Assembly: GCF_025264685.1 (NCBI RefSeq) | Contig: NZ_CP073721.1 | Span: forward strand, 1,603,001 to 1,667,000 | DNA from: Dactylosporangium roseum | Lineage (GTDB): Bacteria; Actinomycetota; Actinomycetes; Mycobacteriales; Micromonosporaceae | Direction of reading: 5' to 3' | DNA length: 64,000 bases | In this document: positions 45,722 to 55,149 of the stretch, in pieces | Layout: every line of letters begins with the position of its first letter | Position numbering within the stretch: the stretch's first letter is position 1 | Translations under genes and position numbers: made by a program | Notes under the pieces: generated by a model | What the model was told of the DNA's origin: nothing | The model's input: the letters and a program-made list of their open reading frames with translations, nothing else | Database searches by the model: none

Positions 45722-45826
45722 CTCACCGGGTCATCGGCGGAGGCCGTGGCCGGCATCCCGGCGGCGCTCGCCGGTCCGGGGGATACGGGCAGCGTCGCTG
45801 TCCCATTTTTTGTCGTACCCCCGGGC

Positions 45827-45832
45827 TAGCCT
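45827..45832 (+). promoter_or_regulatory. -10 hexamer TAGCCT
   Basis: Two bases before ATG 45835 but eight before ATG 45841, favouring the latter as start. Confidence 0.35.
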
Positions 45833-45840
45833 CCATGTCG

Positions 45841-47091
45841 ATGACCCAGACCATGACCGAGACACTGTCGCTCACCCAGGCCCGGCGAGTCGCCCTCGCC
45901 GCGCAAGGCTTCACCGACCGCGTCCCCGCAGGGGTGCCGGAGCGCCGGCACGTGCGGCGCGTGCTGGCCCGCACCGGCCTGCTGCAGATCGACTCGGTCA
46001 ACGTGGTCCAGCGCGCCCACTACCTGCCGGCCTACAGTCGCCTGGGCCCCTATGCCACCGACCTGCTCGACCGGATGGCCTACCGACGGCCGCGGGAGCT
46101 GTTCGAGTACTGGGCGCACGAGGCGTCCCTGGTTCCGGTGCACCTCCACCCGGCGCTGCGCTGGCGTATGCGGTCCGGCGCGGCCTGGGGACGGATGGTC
46201 CGCATCTCCCGCGAGCAGCCCGACCTCGTGCGATGGGTGCTCGACGAGATCCGGGCCAAGGGGCCGATGACCGCCGGTGAGGTCGAGGGCGATCTGGTCC
46301 AGCCGCGCCGGAAGGACCACTGGGGCTGGAACTGGTCGGACACCAAGACCGCGATCGAGTGGCTGTTCTACTCGGGTGAGGTCAGTGTGGCCCGGCGCAA
46401 CTCGTCGTTCGCCCGGGTCTACGACGTTCCCGAGCGGATCTTCCCGGCCGAGGTGCTGGCGGCCCCGACGCCGGAGCCGGCCGACGCCTTCCGCGAGCTG
46501 GTCCGGGTGGCGGCCCGCGCGCTCGGTGTCGCCGCCGAGGCCGAGCTGCGTGACTACTTCCGGCTCCCGCTCGACGGCGCCCGCACGGCCATCGCGGAGC
46601 TGGTCGAGGCGGGGGAGCTGGTGCCGGTCCGGGTCGAGGGCTGGATCCCGCGGGGTTACCTCCACGCCGAGGCGCGGGTGCCGCGGCGGGTGAGCGCGGC
46701 GACGCTGGTCAGCCCGTTCGACCCGCTCATGTGGGAGCGGGCACGGGTGCAGCGGCTGTTCGGCTTCAACTACCGCATCGAGATCTACGTCCCGCCGCTC
46801 CAGCGCTTGTATGGGTATTACGTGCTTCCGTTCCTGCTCGGTGACCGGCTGGTGGCGCGGGTGGACCTCAAGGCCGACCGGAAGGCGGGCGTGCTCCAGG
46901 TGCCGGCCGCGTGGGTCGAGACGCCGGCGGGACGCGGCGCGCCGGGGCCCGGCGCGGTCGCTGAGGCACTCGCCGCCGAGCTGCACCGGTTCGCGGGCTG
47001 GCTCGGCCTGGCAGCGGTCGAGGCACCCCAACGGGGCGACTTCGCCGACCAGCTCGCCAAGGCGCTGGCGAGCGCCGGCGGTGTAGCGTGA
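45841..47091 (+). CDS. AlkZ/YcaQ-family DNA glycosylase (HTH_42 winged-helix protein)
   Basis: 416 residues. The motif LLQIDSVNVVQRAHYLP contains the QxD catalytic signature of the YcaQ/AlkZ family, which unhooks interstrand crosslinks or removes alkylated bases. SRLGPYATDLLDRMAY and the EYWAHEASLVPV stretch follow as in that family, and tandem winged helices fill the rest. Start ATG 45841 is preferred over 45835 on promoter spacing. Many actinomycetes carry several paralogues; the lesion preference is unknown. Confidence 0.85.
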   Translation: MTQTMTETLSLTQARRVALAAQGFTDRVPAGVPERRHVRRVLARTGLLQIDSVNVVQRAHYLPAYSRLGPYATDLLDRMAYRRPRELFEYWAHEASLVPVHLHPALRWRMRSGAAWGRMVRISREQPDLVRWVLDEIRAKGPMTAGEVEGDLVQPRRKDHWGWNWSDTKTAIEWLFYSGEVSVARRNSSFARVYDVPERIFPAEVLAAPTPEPADAFRELVRVAARALGVAAEAELRDYFRLPLDGARTAIAELVEAGELVPVRVEGWIPRGYLHAEARVPRRVSAATLVSPFDPLMWERARVQRLFGFNYRIEIYVPPLQRLYGYYVLPFLLGDRLVARVDLKADRKAGVLQVPAAWVETPAGRGAPGPGAVAEALAAELHRFAGWLGLAAVEAPQRGDFADQLAKALASAGGVA

Positions 47092-47645
47092 TGAGCGTGA
47101 CGTCATCCCTGCCGGCTGCCCTCACGGTCGCCCAGCCGGCGGCGCCCGCGGCCGACGAGACGGTCCCGCCGCCGCCCGTCTACCACTATGCCTATCAGCC
47201 GCTACCCAAGGGGCGGTTCCAGCGGCTCGTCGACCGGCTGCCGGCCTGGTCCGGACCGGCCGGGGTGGGCGCGCTGATCGGCGGTGGCGTGGCCTACACG
47301 CTGCTCATGAACCCCACGCGGGCGGGCGCCACCGACACGCCGACGTGCATCGTCAAGCTGCTGACGGGCTTCGACTGCCCGGGCTGCGGCGGCACGCGCG
47401 CCGCGTGGTACATGCTGCACGGCGACATCCCGGCCGCCGCGCACCACCATGCGCCGCTGCTGTTCGCGGCGCCCTTCCTCGCGTATCTCTACGTGAGCTG
47501 GACGGTCAACCGGCTCAACCTGCCGTTCAAGCTGCCGGTGCTGCGGATCTCCAACAAGGCGCTGGTCGGCTTCCTCGTGGCGTGGCTCGCATTCTCGGTG
47601 TTGCGCAACCTCCCATGGGCGCCCTTCACCTGGTTCTTCGTCTAG
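47091..47645 (+). CDS. DUF2752 membrane protein
   Basis: 184 residues with about three helices after a Pro-rich cytoplasmic head (ETVPPPPVYHYAYQPLPKGR). The signature TGFDCPGCGGTRAAWYMLHG identifies DUF2752. Function unknown; the two Cys may bind a metal or form a disulfide. ATG 47091 overlaps the glycosylase stop (TGATG), so translation is coupled. Confidence 0.82.
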   Translation: MSVTSSLPAALTVAQPAAPAADETVPPPPVYHYAYQPLPKGRFQRLVDRLPAWSGPAGVGALIGGGVAYTLLMNPTRAGATDTPTCIVKLLTGFDCPGCGGTRAAWYMLHGDIPAAAHHHAPLLFAAPFLAYLYVSWTVNRLNLPFKLPVLRISNKALVGFLVAWLAFSVLRNLPWAPFTWFFV

Positions 47646-47648
47646 GGT
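47643..47648 (+). promoter_or_regulatory. -10 hexamer TAGGGT, leaderless
   Basis: Ends six bases before ATG 47655 of thyX; its first base is in the DUF2752 stop codon. Confidence 0.4.
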
Positions 47649-47654
47649 CTGGGC

Positions 47655-48392
47655 ATGCTCTCCGTCAAAGCGATCGCGTGGACCCACTTCGAGCCCCCGG
47701 CCGACGTGCCGTGGGAGACCGACGCGGAGGGCGGTGAGGCGCTCGCCGAGTTCGCCGGCCGCGCGTGCTACCAGTCGTGGAGCAAGCCCAACCCGGCCAC
47801 CGCCACCAACGCGGGTTACCTGCGGCACATCCTGGAGGTCGGCCACCTGTCGGTTCTGGAGCACGGCTCGGTCACGTTCTACCTGACCGGCGTGTCGCGC
47901 TCGTTCACCCACGAGCTCATCCGGCACCGCCACTTCTCCTATTCGCAGCTCTCCCAGCGCTACGTGCCGGGCCGCGACGCCGCGATGATCGAGCCGGCCG
48001 TGATCGCCGAGGACCCAGCCCTGCACAAGACCTTCGTCGAGGCGAGTGAGGCCGCACTGCGGGCCTACAACGAGCTTCTGGAGGGGCTCGAGGCCAAGTT
48101 CAGCGACGTGGCCAACGGCACCCTGCGGCGCAAGCAGGCCCGGCAGGCCGCCCGTGCGGTGCTGCCCAACGCCGCCGAGACGCGGATCGTCGTCACCGGC
48201 AACTACCGGGCTTGGCGGCACTTCGTGACGATGCGCGCCACCGAAACGGCCGACGTCGAGATCCGCGAGGTCGCCGTCGCCTGCCTGCGTGAACTCCAGC
48301 GCATCGCGCCCAGCGTGTTCGGCGACTTCACCATCAGCACGCTCCCGGACGGCACCGAAGTCGCCACCGGTAAGTACAGCCAGGAATCTTGA
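47655..48392 (+). CDS. thyX: Flavin-dependent thymidylate synthase
   Basis: 245 residues. Makes dTMP from dUMP with FAD and methylene-folate. The diagnostic ThyX motif is [16 protein letters not shown], with [20 protein letters not shown] before it and [20 protein letters not shown] after. thyX-dapA-rnj order is the same as in M. tuberculosis (Rv2754c-Rv2752c, from memory). Confidence 0.96.
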   Translation: MLSVKAIAWTHFEPPADVPWETDAEGGEALAEFAGRACYQSWSKPNPATATNAGYLRHILEVGHLSVLEHGSVTFYLTGVSRSFTHELIRHRHFSYSQLSQRYVPGRDAAMIEPAVIAEDPALHKTFVEASEAALRAYNELLEGLEAKFSDVANGTLRRKQARQAARAVLPNAAETRIVVTGNYRAWRHFVTMRATETADVEIREVAVACLRELQRIAPSVFGDFTISTLPDGTEVATGKYSQES

Positions 48393-48416
48393 GAAGAGCG
48401 AAGGAAAGGCGTCCGC

Positions 48417-48422
48417 TAGGTT
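48417..48422 (+). promoter_or_regulatory. -10 hexamer TAGGTT, leaderless
   Basis: Ends six bases before ATG 48429, selecting it over GTG 48423 as the dapA start. Confidence 0.4.
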
Positions 48423-48428
48423 GTGCGT

Positions 48429-49382
48429 ATGACACGCACCGGTTCCGTCCCAGGCCGGCCCTTTGGCCGACTGCTCAGCGCGATGGTCACGCCGTTTCGG
48501 CGTGACGGCTCGCTCGATGTCGACGGTGCGGCACGATTGGCGACCCACCTGGTCGACGAGCAGGAGCACGACGGCCTGGTGATCAACGGCACCACCGGTG
48601 AATCGGCGACGACGTCCGACGCGGAGAAGGATCAGGTCCTGCGGGCGGTCGTCGAGGCTGTCGGCGACCGCGCCACGGTCATCGCGGGGGTGGGCACCAA
48701 CGACACCGCACACACGATCGAACTGGCCCGGGCCGCCGAGAAGGCCGGCGCTGACGCCCTGCTCGTCGTGACGCCGTATTACAACAAGCCGCCCCAGGCG
48801 GGCATCCTGCATCACTTCCGCAGCGTGGCGGACTCCTCCGGCCTGCCGGTGATGGTCTACGACATCCCCGGCCGCACCGGGATCCCGATCGAGACCGAGA
48901 CCATGTGCCGACTCGCCGAGCACGAGCGGATCGTCGCGGTGAAGGACGCGAAGGGTGATCTCGGCGAGAGCGCCTGGGTGATCAAGCGGACCGATCTGGC
49001 GTACTACTCCGGCGAGGACAAACTGACGCTCCCGCTGGTGTCCGTCGGGGCGGTCGGCGTTGTCGGCGTTCCGACACATGTGTTCGGCCCGGAGAGCAAG
49101 CGCATGATCCTCGCCTACGAGGCCGGTGACATCGCCACGGCCCGTGACCTGCACCTGAAGCTGCTGCCCGCGTTCTGCGGGTTCTTCCGCACGCAGGGTG
49201 TCATCCTCACCAAGGCCGCACTGACGCTGCTGAACCTTCCCGCCGGCCCGGTCCGGCCGCCGCTCGTCCCGGCGAATGCGGCAGAGCTCGGCCGTTTGCG
49301 GGAAGATTGCGCTGAGGCGGGCCGCACGATCGGGACCGCGGAGCAGATTGCCCACCACAACGAACTCGGAGTGCCCCTATGA
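48429..49382 (+). CDS. dapA: 4-hydroxy-tetrahydrodipicolinate synthase
   Basis: 317 residues. Condenses pyruvate with aspartate semialdehyde, the first committed step to diaminopimelate and lysine. TIM barrel with VINGTTGESATTSDAEK, the catalytic Tyr in MVYDIPGRTG and the Schiff-base Lys in RIVAVKDAKGDLGES. Start at ATG 48429 by the TAGGTT spacing. The stop overlaps rnj (ATGA). Confidence 0.95.
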   Translation: MTRTGSVPGRPFGRLLSAMVTPFRRDGSLDVDGAARLATHLVDEQEHDGLVINGTTGESATTSDAEKDQVLRAVVEAVGDRATVIAGVGTNDTAHTIELARAAEKAGADALLVVTPYYNKPPQAGILHHFRSVADSSGLPVMVYDIPGRTGIPIETETMCRLAEHERIVAVKDAKGDLGESAWVIKRTDLAYYSGEDKLTLPLVSVGAVGVVGVPTHVFGPESKRMILAYEAGDIATARDLHLKLLPAFCGFFRTQGVILTKAALTLLNLPAGPVRPPLVPANAAELGRLREDCAEAGRTIGTAEQIAHHNELGVPL

Positions 49383-51067
49383 CCGTGGCGCACGTCGAGC
49401 TCGATCCGCCACCACCACCGGGGCCAGCCACCCTGCGGATCACCCCTCTGGGCGGTCTGGGCGCGATCGGCCGCAACATGACGCTGCTCGAGCACGCCGG
49501 CAAGCTGCTCATCATCGACTGCGGGGTGCTCTTCCCCGACGTGGAGCAGCCGGGCGTCGACCTGATCCTGCCGGATTTCTCGTCGATCCTGGACCGGCTC
49601 GAGCAGGTTCAGGCGATCGTGTTGACGCACGGCCACGAGGACCACATCGGCGCCGTGCCCTACCTGCTGGCCCACAAACCGGACATCCCCCTCGTCGGAT
49701 CGAAGTTCACGCTTGCCTTGGTCGAGGCGAAGCTGGCCGAGCGGCGCATCGAGCCCTACTCGCTGACCGTCCGCGAGGGCCAGGTGGAGCAGCTCGGGCC
49801 GTTCGAGTGCGAGTTCTTCGCGGTCAACCACTCGATTCCGGACGCACTCGCGGTCGCCGTCACCACGTCGGCCGGGCGGCTGCTGCACACCGGCGACTTC
49901 AAGATGGACCAGTTGCCGCTCGACGGGCGGATCACCGACCTGGCCGGATTCGCCCGGCTCGGCGCCGAGGGGGTCGACCTGCTGCTGTCCGACTCCACCA
50001 ACGCGGAGATCCCCGGCTTCGTGACGCCGGAGCGGGAGATCGCGTCGGTGCTGGAGGGCATCTTCGGCCGGGCGAAGGGGCGCATCATCATCGCGTCGTT
50101 CGCCTCCCACGTGCACCGGGTGCAGCAGGTGTTCGACGCCGCCCACGCCCACGGGCGCAAGGTGGCGCTGATCGGCCGCTCGATGGTGCGCAACATGGGC
50201 ATCGCCCGCGACCTCGGGCTGCTGCGCGTGCCGGCCGGCCTGGTGGTGGCGACCGACGAGGCGATGAGCCTGCCGGCGGACCGGATCGTGCTGATGTCGA
50301 CGGGCTCACAAGGCGAGCCGATGAGCGCCTTGGGCCGTATGGCCAACGGCGACCACCGGCATGTCGTCATCAGCGAGGGCGACACCGTCGTGCTGGCCTC
50401 CTCGCTCGTGCCCGGCAACGAGACCGCCGTCTACCGGGTGATCAACCAGCTTTCCCGGGCGGGCGCCATCGTCGTGCACAAGGACGTCGCCAAGGTTCAC
50501 GTGTCCGGCCACTCGCCGGCCGGGGAGCTGCTCTACCTACTCAACGTCGTCAAGCCGCGAAACTTCATACCGGTCCACGGCGAGTGGCGCCACCTGCGCG
50601 CCCACGCCCAGTTGGCCCGCGAGTCCGGTGTGCCCGACGACCGGGTGGTGCTGTGCGAGGACGGCGACGTCGTCGACCTCGTCGACGGGCGGGCCATGCT
50701 CGTGGGGCACATCCGCTCGCGGTATGTCTACGTCGACGGTCTCGCCGTCGGTGACGTCGGAGAGTCGCTGCTCACCGAGCGGCGCATCCTCGGCGACGGC
50801 GGGTTCATCGCCGCGACCGTGGTCATCGACTCGGTCACCGGCAAGGTCGTGGCCGGTCCGACGGTGTCGGCGAAGGGCTTCTCCGACGATCCCGCGGTGT
50901 TCAACGCGGTGCTGCCGCTGGTCACCGAGGCGCTCAACAGGGCGGCGACTGAGGGCATCACCGACCCGCACCAACTGCAGCAGATCGTCCGGCGCACGGT
51001 CGGCCGCTGGGTCAACGAGGCATACCGGCGGCGGCCGATGATCGTGCCGACGGTGGTCGAGGTCTAA
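49379..51067 (+). CDS. rnj: Ribonuclease J
   Basis: 562 residues. Dual endo- and 5'-3' exoribonuclease. Metallo-beta-lactamase motif LTHGHEDHIGAVPYL, beta-CASP region (SDSTNAEIPGFVTPEREIAS, FASHVHRVQQV), then VHVSGHSPAGELLYLLNVVK with the late metal-site His, and HGEWRHLRAHAQLA. A C-terminal alpha/beta domain is present. Coupled to dapA by a four-base overlap. With PNPase it forms the core of RNA decay. Confidence 0.95.
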   Translation: MTVAHVELDPPPPPGPATLRITPLGGLGAIGRNMTLLEHAGKLLIIDCGVLFPDVEQPGVDLILPDFSSILDRLEQVQAIVLTHGHEDHIGAVPYLLAHKPDIPLVGSKFTLALVEAKLAERRIEPYSLTVREGQVEQLGPFECEFFAVNHSIPDALAVAVTTSAGRLLHTGDFKMDQLPLDGRITDLAGFARLGAEGVDLLLSDSTNAEIPGFVTPEREIASVLEGIFGRAKGRIIIASFASHVHRVQQVFDAAHAHGRKVALIGRSMVRNMGIARDLGLLRVPAGLVVATDEAMSLPADRIVLMSTGSQGEPMSALGRMANGDHRHVVISEGDTVVLASSLVPGNETAVYRVINQLSRAGAIVVHKDVAKVHVSGHSPAGELLYLLNVVKPRNFIPVHGEWRHLRAHAQLARESGVPDDRVVLCEDGDVVDLVDGRAMLVGHIRSRYVYVDGLAVGDVGESLLTERRILGDGGFIAATVVIDSVTGKVVAGPTVSAKGFSDDPAVFNAVLPLVTEALNRAATEGITDPHQLQQIVRRTVGRWVNEAYRRRPMIVPTVVEV

Positions 51068-51077
51068 GGCCGGAGCC

Positions 51078-51479
51078 GTGTTCGAGGTGCTCGCGACCAC
51101 GGTGCTCGTGGTGCACTTCGCGTTCCTCGCCTACGTGGTGCTCGGCGGCTTCCTCGCCTGGCGATGGCCGAAGGCCTTCTGGCCCCACCTGGCAGCCGCC
51201 GTCTGGGGTCTCACCGTGGTGACGTTCTCGCTGAGGTGCCCGCTCACCGCCGTCGAGCACTGGGCGCGGCGCAGGGCGGGGCAGGGCGGCGTCGAGCGCG
51301 GGTTCATCGACCAGTACATCGAAGGCGTCCTCTATCCGGCGCGGTACACCCACTATCTGCAGGTCCTGGTGGGCGTGGTGGTGGTCGGCTCCTACGCCGG
51401 GCTCTGGGTGAAGTACAGAAACCGGCGGGACACGACCCGTCGAAGCGAAGAAATGTCGGAGCCCCCCGCTACGGTGTGA
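51078..51479 (+). CDS. DUF2784 membrane protein
   Basis: 133 residues with three helices (ATTVLVVHFAFLAYVVLGGF, LAAAVWGLTVVTFSLRCPLT, VLVGVVVVGSYAGLWV). The RCPLTAVEHWARRRAG motif with the HYLQVLVG C-terminal region marks DUF2784. Function unknown. The last 10 codons also contain the ftsK promoter hexamer. Confidence 0.82.
   Translation: MFEVLATTVLVVHFAFLAYVVLGGFLAWRWPKAFWPHLAAAVWGLTVVTFSLRCPLTAVEHWARRRAGQGGVERGFIDQYIEGVLYPARYTHYLQVLVGVVVVGSYAGLWVKYRNRRDTTRRSEEMSEPPATV
51470..51475 (+). promoter_or_regulatory. -10 hexamer TACGGT inside DUF2784, leaderless for ftsK
   Basis: Ends six bases before ATG 51482; no ribosome site precedes that ATG. Confidence 0.4.
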
Positions 51480-51481
51480 CC

Positions 51482-54079
51482 ATGGCGGGCCGCACCTCCC
51501 AGGCCGGCCGCGGCGGCGGCACGTCCAACGCGCGCGGCGGTTCGAACACGCGTTCGGCCAGCCCGGCGAAGCGGACGGCGCCCCGGGCCCGCGCGACCAC
51601 TCCTCCGGCCGCCCGCGGTCGCACGACGACGCCCCGGACCACACCCGCCGCTCGGCGGCGGCGTGGCGGCGCCGTGGTCGCCACGCCGCTCGGCCTGTTC
51701 GGCAGGGGCATGATCGCCGTCTGGATGGGGCTCGCCCACGGGGTCGGCTGGGCCGCCCGGGCCGTCGGCCGGCAGGCCGCCAACGCGCGCGGGCTCGATC
51801 CGGAGCACCGCCGTGACGGCGCGGGGCTGGCGCTCATCGGCTTCGCCGTCCTGCTGACCGCGGCGTTGTGGTTCCAGGCCGCGGGTCCGGTCGGCCGCTG
51901 GCTCGCCGACGTCTGCCACACCTTCATCGGTGCCGCCTCCGCGGTGCTGCCGGTGCTGCTGCTCATCGGCGGGATCCGGGTCATGCGCTCCGACCCGGAG
52001 GACGACCACCGCGGTCGCGGGCTCGTCGGCTGGACCGCGCTGTCCAGCGGCGCCACCGGCCTCATGCACCTGGCCGCCGACAGCCCCACCCGGCCGGCGC
52101 AGATGGACGAGGCGGGCGGCCTGCTCGGCCGGGCCGGGGGCGGGCTGCTGGAGATGGCGGTGACCGCATGGGTCGCGGTGCCGCTGCTGTTGCTGCTGTC
52201 CGGCTTCGGCCTGCTCGTCGTCACCTCCACCCCGATCTCCCGCATCCCGCACCGCTGGCGCCAGCTTCGCGACCTCGCGCTCGGCCGGGTCGAGGACCCG
52301 ACGCTGGCGGACGACGACGAGTTCGACGAGCTCTACGACGAGCCGGAGCCCAAGCCGGGCCGGCGCGGCCTGGCGCGGCGCCGCCAGGCCTCAATGCCGC
52401 ACCCGACCGATGACCCGGAGGGGCTCGACGGCCCGGGCGGGGGCGTCCTCTTCGACGCCGCGGCGCCCGACCTGGCCCCTGAGCCGGTGCACGACACGGT
52501 CGTGCTCGACCGGGTGCCGCCCGCGACGAAGCGGAAGAAGGCCAAGGAGCCGCCGGAGCACTCGCCCCTGCCCACGCGGGCCGAGCAGCTCGCGCTCACC
52601 GACGCCGACTACAAGCTGCCCCCGCCGACCCTGCTCGGCACCGGGGACGCCCCGCGCGGCCGCACCCGCGCCAACGACGAGGTCACGGCCGCCCTTCAGG
52701 GCGTCTTCGAGCAGTTCGGCGTTGACGCCCTCGTCACGGGCTTCACGCGAGGCCCGACGGTGACCCGCTACGAGGTCGAGATCGGCCACGGGGTCAAGGT
52801 GGAGCGGATCACCGCGCTGTCGCGCAACATCGCCTACGCGGTGAAGTCGCCCGACGTGCGCATCCAGAGCCCGATTCCGGGCAAGAGCGCGGTCGGCGTC
52901 GAGATCCCCAACTCCGACCGGGAGAACGTGGCGCTCGGCGACGTGCTGCGCTCGCGACCGGCGACCAGCGACCACCACCCGCTCCTGGTGGCGCTGGGCA
53001 AGGACATCGAGGGCGGCTACGTGGTGGCCAACCTCGCGAAGATGCCGCACATCCTCATCGCGGGCGCGACCGGCGCGGGCAAGTCGAGCTGCCTCAACAG
53101 CCTGCTCGTCTCGCTGCTGACGCGTGCCACGCCCGACGAGGTGCGGCTGCTGCTGGTCGACCCCAAGCGGGTCGAGCTGACCAGCTATGAAGGCATCCCG
53201 CACCTGGTCACGCCGATCGTCACCAACCCGAAGAAGGCGGCCGACGCCCTCGAGTGGGTGGTGCGCGAGATGGACATGCGCTATGACGACCTGGCCGCGG
53301 CCGGAGTGCGGCACATCGACGACTACAACCGCAAGGTCCGCGCCGGTCAGATCACCGCGCCGCCGGGCAGCGAGCGGGTCATCCGCCCGTATCCGTATCT
53401 GCTGGTGGTCGTCGACGAGTTGGCCGACCTGATGATGGTGGCGCCGCGCGACGTCGAGGACTCGGTCGTGCGGATCACGCAGTTGGCCCGGGCCGCCGGC
53501 ATCCACCTGGTGCTGGCCACCCAGCGGCCGAGCGTCGACGTCGTCACCGGCCTGATCAAGGCCAACGTGCCGTCGCGCCTCGCTTTCGCCACGTCCAGCC
53601 TGGCCGACTCGCGGGTCATCCTCGACCAGCCCGGCGCCGAGAAGCTCATCGGCCGCGGCGACGCGCTGTTCCTGCCGATGGGCGCGTCGAAGCCGATCCG
53701 CATCCAGGGCGCCTGGGTCAGTGAGACCGAGATCAACGACATCGTCAAGTTCTGCAAGGACCAGCGCGAGCCGGAGTTCCGGCCCGACGTGCTGGTCAAG
53801 GCCGAAGACGGCAAGAAGAAGATCGACGAGGAGATCGGCGACGATCTCGAGCTGCTGGTGCAGGCGATCGAACTGGTGGTCACCAGCCAGTTCGGCTCGA
53901 CGAGCATGCTCCAGCGCAAGTTGCGGGTCGGGTTCGCCAAGGCCGGTCGGCTCATGGACCTCATGGAGACCCGCGGGATCGTCGGCCCCTCCGAGGGGTC
54001 GAAGGCCCGCGACGTGCTGATCAAGCCCGACGAGTTGTCAGAGGTGCTGGCCGCGCTCCAGTCCGGCGACGCCGACTGA
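51482..54079 (+). CDS. ftsK: DNA translocase FtsK
   Basis: 865 residues. Pumps chromosomal DNA through the division or sporulation septum. The basic Ala/Arg/Thr-rich head (1-60) is followed by four membrane helices (about 110-245), a linker, the alpha/beta motor with Walker A AGATGAGKSSCLNS and Walker B LLVVVDELADLMMV, and the gamma winged helix AIELVVTSQFGSTSMLQRKL for KOPS reading. The start at ATG 51482 is preferred because upstream in-frame codons are antisense-like to DUF2784 and the hexamer TACGGT sits six bases earlier. Confidence 0.95.
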   Translation: MAGRTSQAGRGGGTSNARGGSNTRSASPAKRTAPRARATTPPAARGRTTTPRTTPAARRRRGGAVVATPLGLFGRGMIAVWMGLAHGVGWAARAVGRQAANARGLDPEHRRDGAGLALIGFAVLLTAALWFQAAGPVGRWLADVCHTFIGAASAVLPVLLLIGGIRVMRSDPEDDHRGRGLVGWTALSSGATGLMHLAADSPTRPAQMDEAGGLLGRAGGGLLEMAVTAWVAVPLLLLLSGFGLLVVTSTPISRIPHRWRQLRDLALGRVEDPTLADDDEFDELYDEPEPKPGRRGLARRRQASMPHPTDDPEGLDGPGGGVLFDAAAPDLAPEPVHDTVVLDRVPPATKRKKAKEPPEHSPLPTRAEQLALTDADYKLPPPTLLGTGDAPRGRTRANDEVTAALQGVFEQFGVDALVTGFTRGPTVTRYEVEIGHGVKVERITALSRNIAYAVKSPDVRIQSPIPGKSAVGVEIPNSDRENVALGDVLRSRPATSDHHPLLVALGKDIEGGYVVANLAKMPHILIAGATGAGKSSCLNSLLVSLLTRATPDEVRLLLVDPKRVELTSYEGIPHLVTPIVTNPKKAADALEWVVREMDMRYDDLAAAGVRHIDDYNRKVRAGQITAPPGSERVIRPYPYLLVVVDELADLMMVAPRDVEDSVVRITQLARAAGIHLVLATQRPSVDVVTGLIKANVPSRLAFATSSLADSRVILDQPGAEKLIGRGDALFLPMGASKPIRIQGAWVSETEINDIVKFCKDQREPEFRPDVLVKAEDGKKKIDEEIGDDLELLVQAIELVVTSQFGSTSMLQRKLRVGFAKAGRLMDLMETRGIVGPSEGSKARDVLIKPDELSEVLAALQSGDAD

Positions 54080-54086
54080 CAGGCGG

Positions 54087-55007
54087 GTGCTCGCCGCCTT
54101 CGTGCCGATCTGGGCGTTGACCGCGATCGGCTTTCTCGTCGGGCGCACCCGCGTGCTCGGAACCGGCGCGGTCGACGTGCTGGGCCGGTTCGTATTCTAC
54201 GTCGCCATGCCCGCGGCGCTGCTGGACCGGCTGACGCGGGAGCCGATCAGCGGGCCGGCGGGGCGGGGGATCGCGGCCTTCGTCGTCGCGACGATGCTCA
54301 TGGGCGCGGTGGGGTTCGCCGCCGCCCGCTGGGTCTTCCGCCGGCCGCTCGCCGAGCAGACGGTCGCGGCAATGGCCGCCGGCTACGTCAACGCCGGCAA
54401 TCTGGGCATTCCGGTCGCGGTGCAGGTGATCGGCAACGCGTCGTTCATCGCCGTGGTCCTGCTGGTCCAGACCACGATCCTCACTCCGGTCATCCTCGGC
54501 GCGCTCGACTTCGCCCGGGCCGAGCACCCGTCCGGCCGCTGGCGCCGCCTGCTCACCGTGCCGCTGCGCAGCCCGGTCCTGCTCGCGTGTCTCGGCGGGG
54601 TGATCCTCGGCGCGGCGGGCGTGCGCCTGCCGGGGCTGCTCGCCGACGTGGTGTCCCTGCTCGGTGCCGCCGCCGTGCCGTCCGCCCTCGTGGCGTTGGG
54701 GCTTTCACTCGTACGGGCTGAGGCCGCCGACGCCGAGCCCCGGCGCCCGGCCGAGGTGGCGCTGGCGGTGCTGCTGAAGTCGTGCGTCCAGCCGGTCGTG
54801 TGTTTCCTCGTGGCCCGGTTCGCCTTCGGGCTGACCGGCGTCGATCTGCTGGCCGCCGTGCTGTGCTCGGCGCTGCCGACGGCGCAGAACACGTTTGTGT
54901 ACGCCCGGACGTACGGGGTGGACGGCACGTTCGCGCGCGACGCCGTCGTGGCGTCGACGGCGGTGTCGATGGCGACGCTGACCGTGGCGGCGACGCTGCT
55001 GCGATAG
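54087..55007 (+). CDS. AEC-family transporter (auxin efflux carrier-like)
   Basis: 306 residues with about ten helices in two inverted halves; the conserved NAGNLGIPVAVQVIGNASFI and the second-half ALPTAQNTFVYARTYG are the AEC signatures. Usually exports organic acids or similar; substrate unknown. It starts at GTG 54087, seven bases after ftsK, with no separate promoter visible. Confidence 0.85.
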   Translation: MLAAFVPIWALTAIGFLVGRTRVLGTGAVDVLGRFVFYVAMPAALLDRLTREPISGPAGRGIAAFVVATMLMGAVGFAAARWVFRRPLAEQTVAAMAAGYVNAGNLGIPVAVQVIGNASFIAVVLLVQTTILTPVILGALDFARAEHPSGRWRRLLTVPLRSPVLLACLGGVILGAAGVRLPGLLADVVSLLGAAAVPSALVALGLSLVRAEAADAEPRRPAEVALAVLLKSCVQPVVCFLVARFAFGLTGVDLLAAVLCSALPTAQNTFVYARTYGVDGTFARDAVVASTAVSMATLTVAATLLR

Positions 55008-55015
55008 TTGTCCGC

Positions 55016-55147
55016 GTGACCGGCGAAGGAGTCGAGGCGCTGGCGGCGCTGGGTGAGCCACAGCGCCGGGCGGTCTACGAGCACGTCGTCGCCGCGGGAG
55101 CGCCGGTGAGCCGCGACGACGTGCCGGGCGCCCCTCGAAGCTCACTC
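55016..55147 (+). pseudogene. N-terminal remnant of a helix-turn-helix regulator
   Basis: GTG 55016 reads TGEGVEALAALGEPQRRAVY then EHVVAAGAPVSRDDVPG, the start of an ArsR-like winged-helix domain (ALGEPTRRAVYEYV in relatives). The recognition helix and all downstream parts are missing; the sequence runs into a DUF3291-like tail in another frame. Confidence 0.55.
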
Positions 55148-55149
55148 TC

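Noticed and set aside
48423-48428. GTG 48423 as dapA start
   Set aside because: It would fall one base after the TAGGTT hexamer, too close for a transcription start; ATG 48429 fits.
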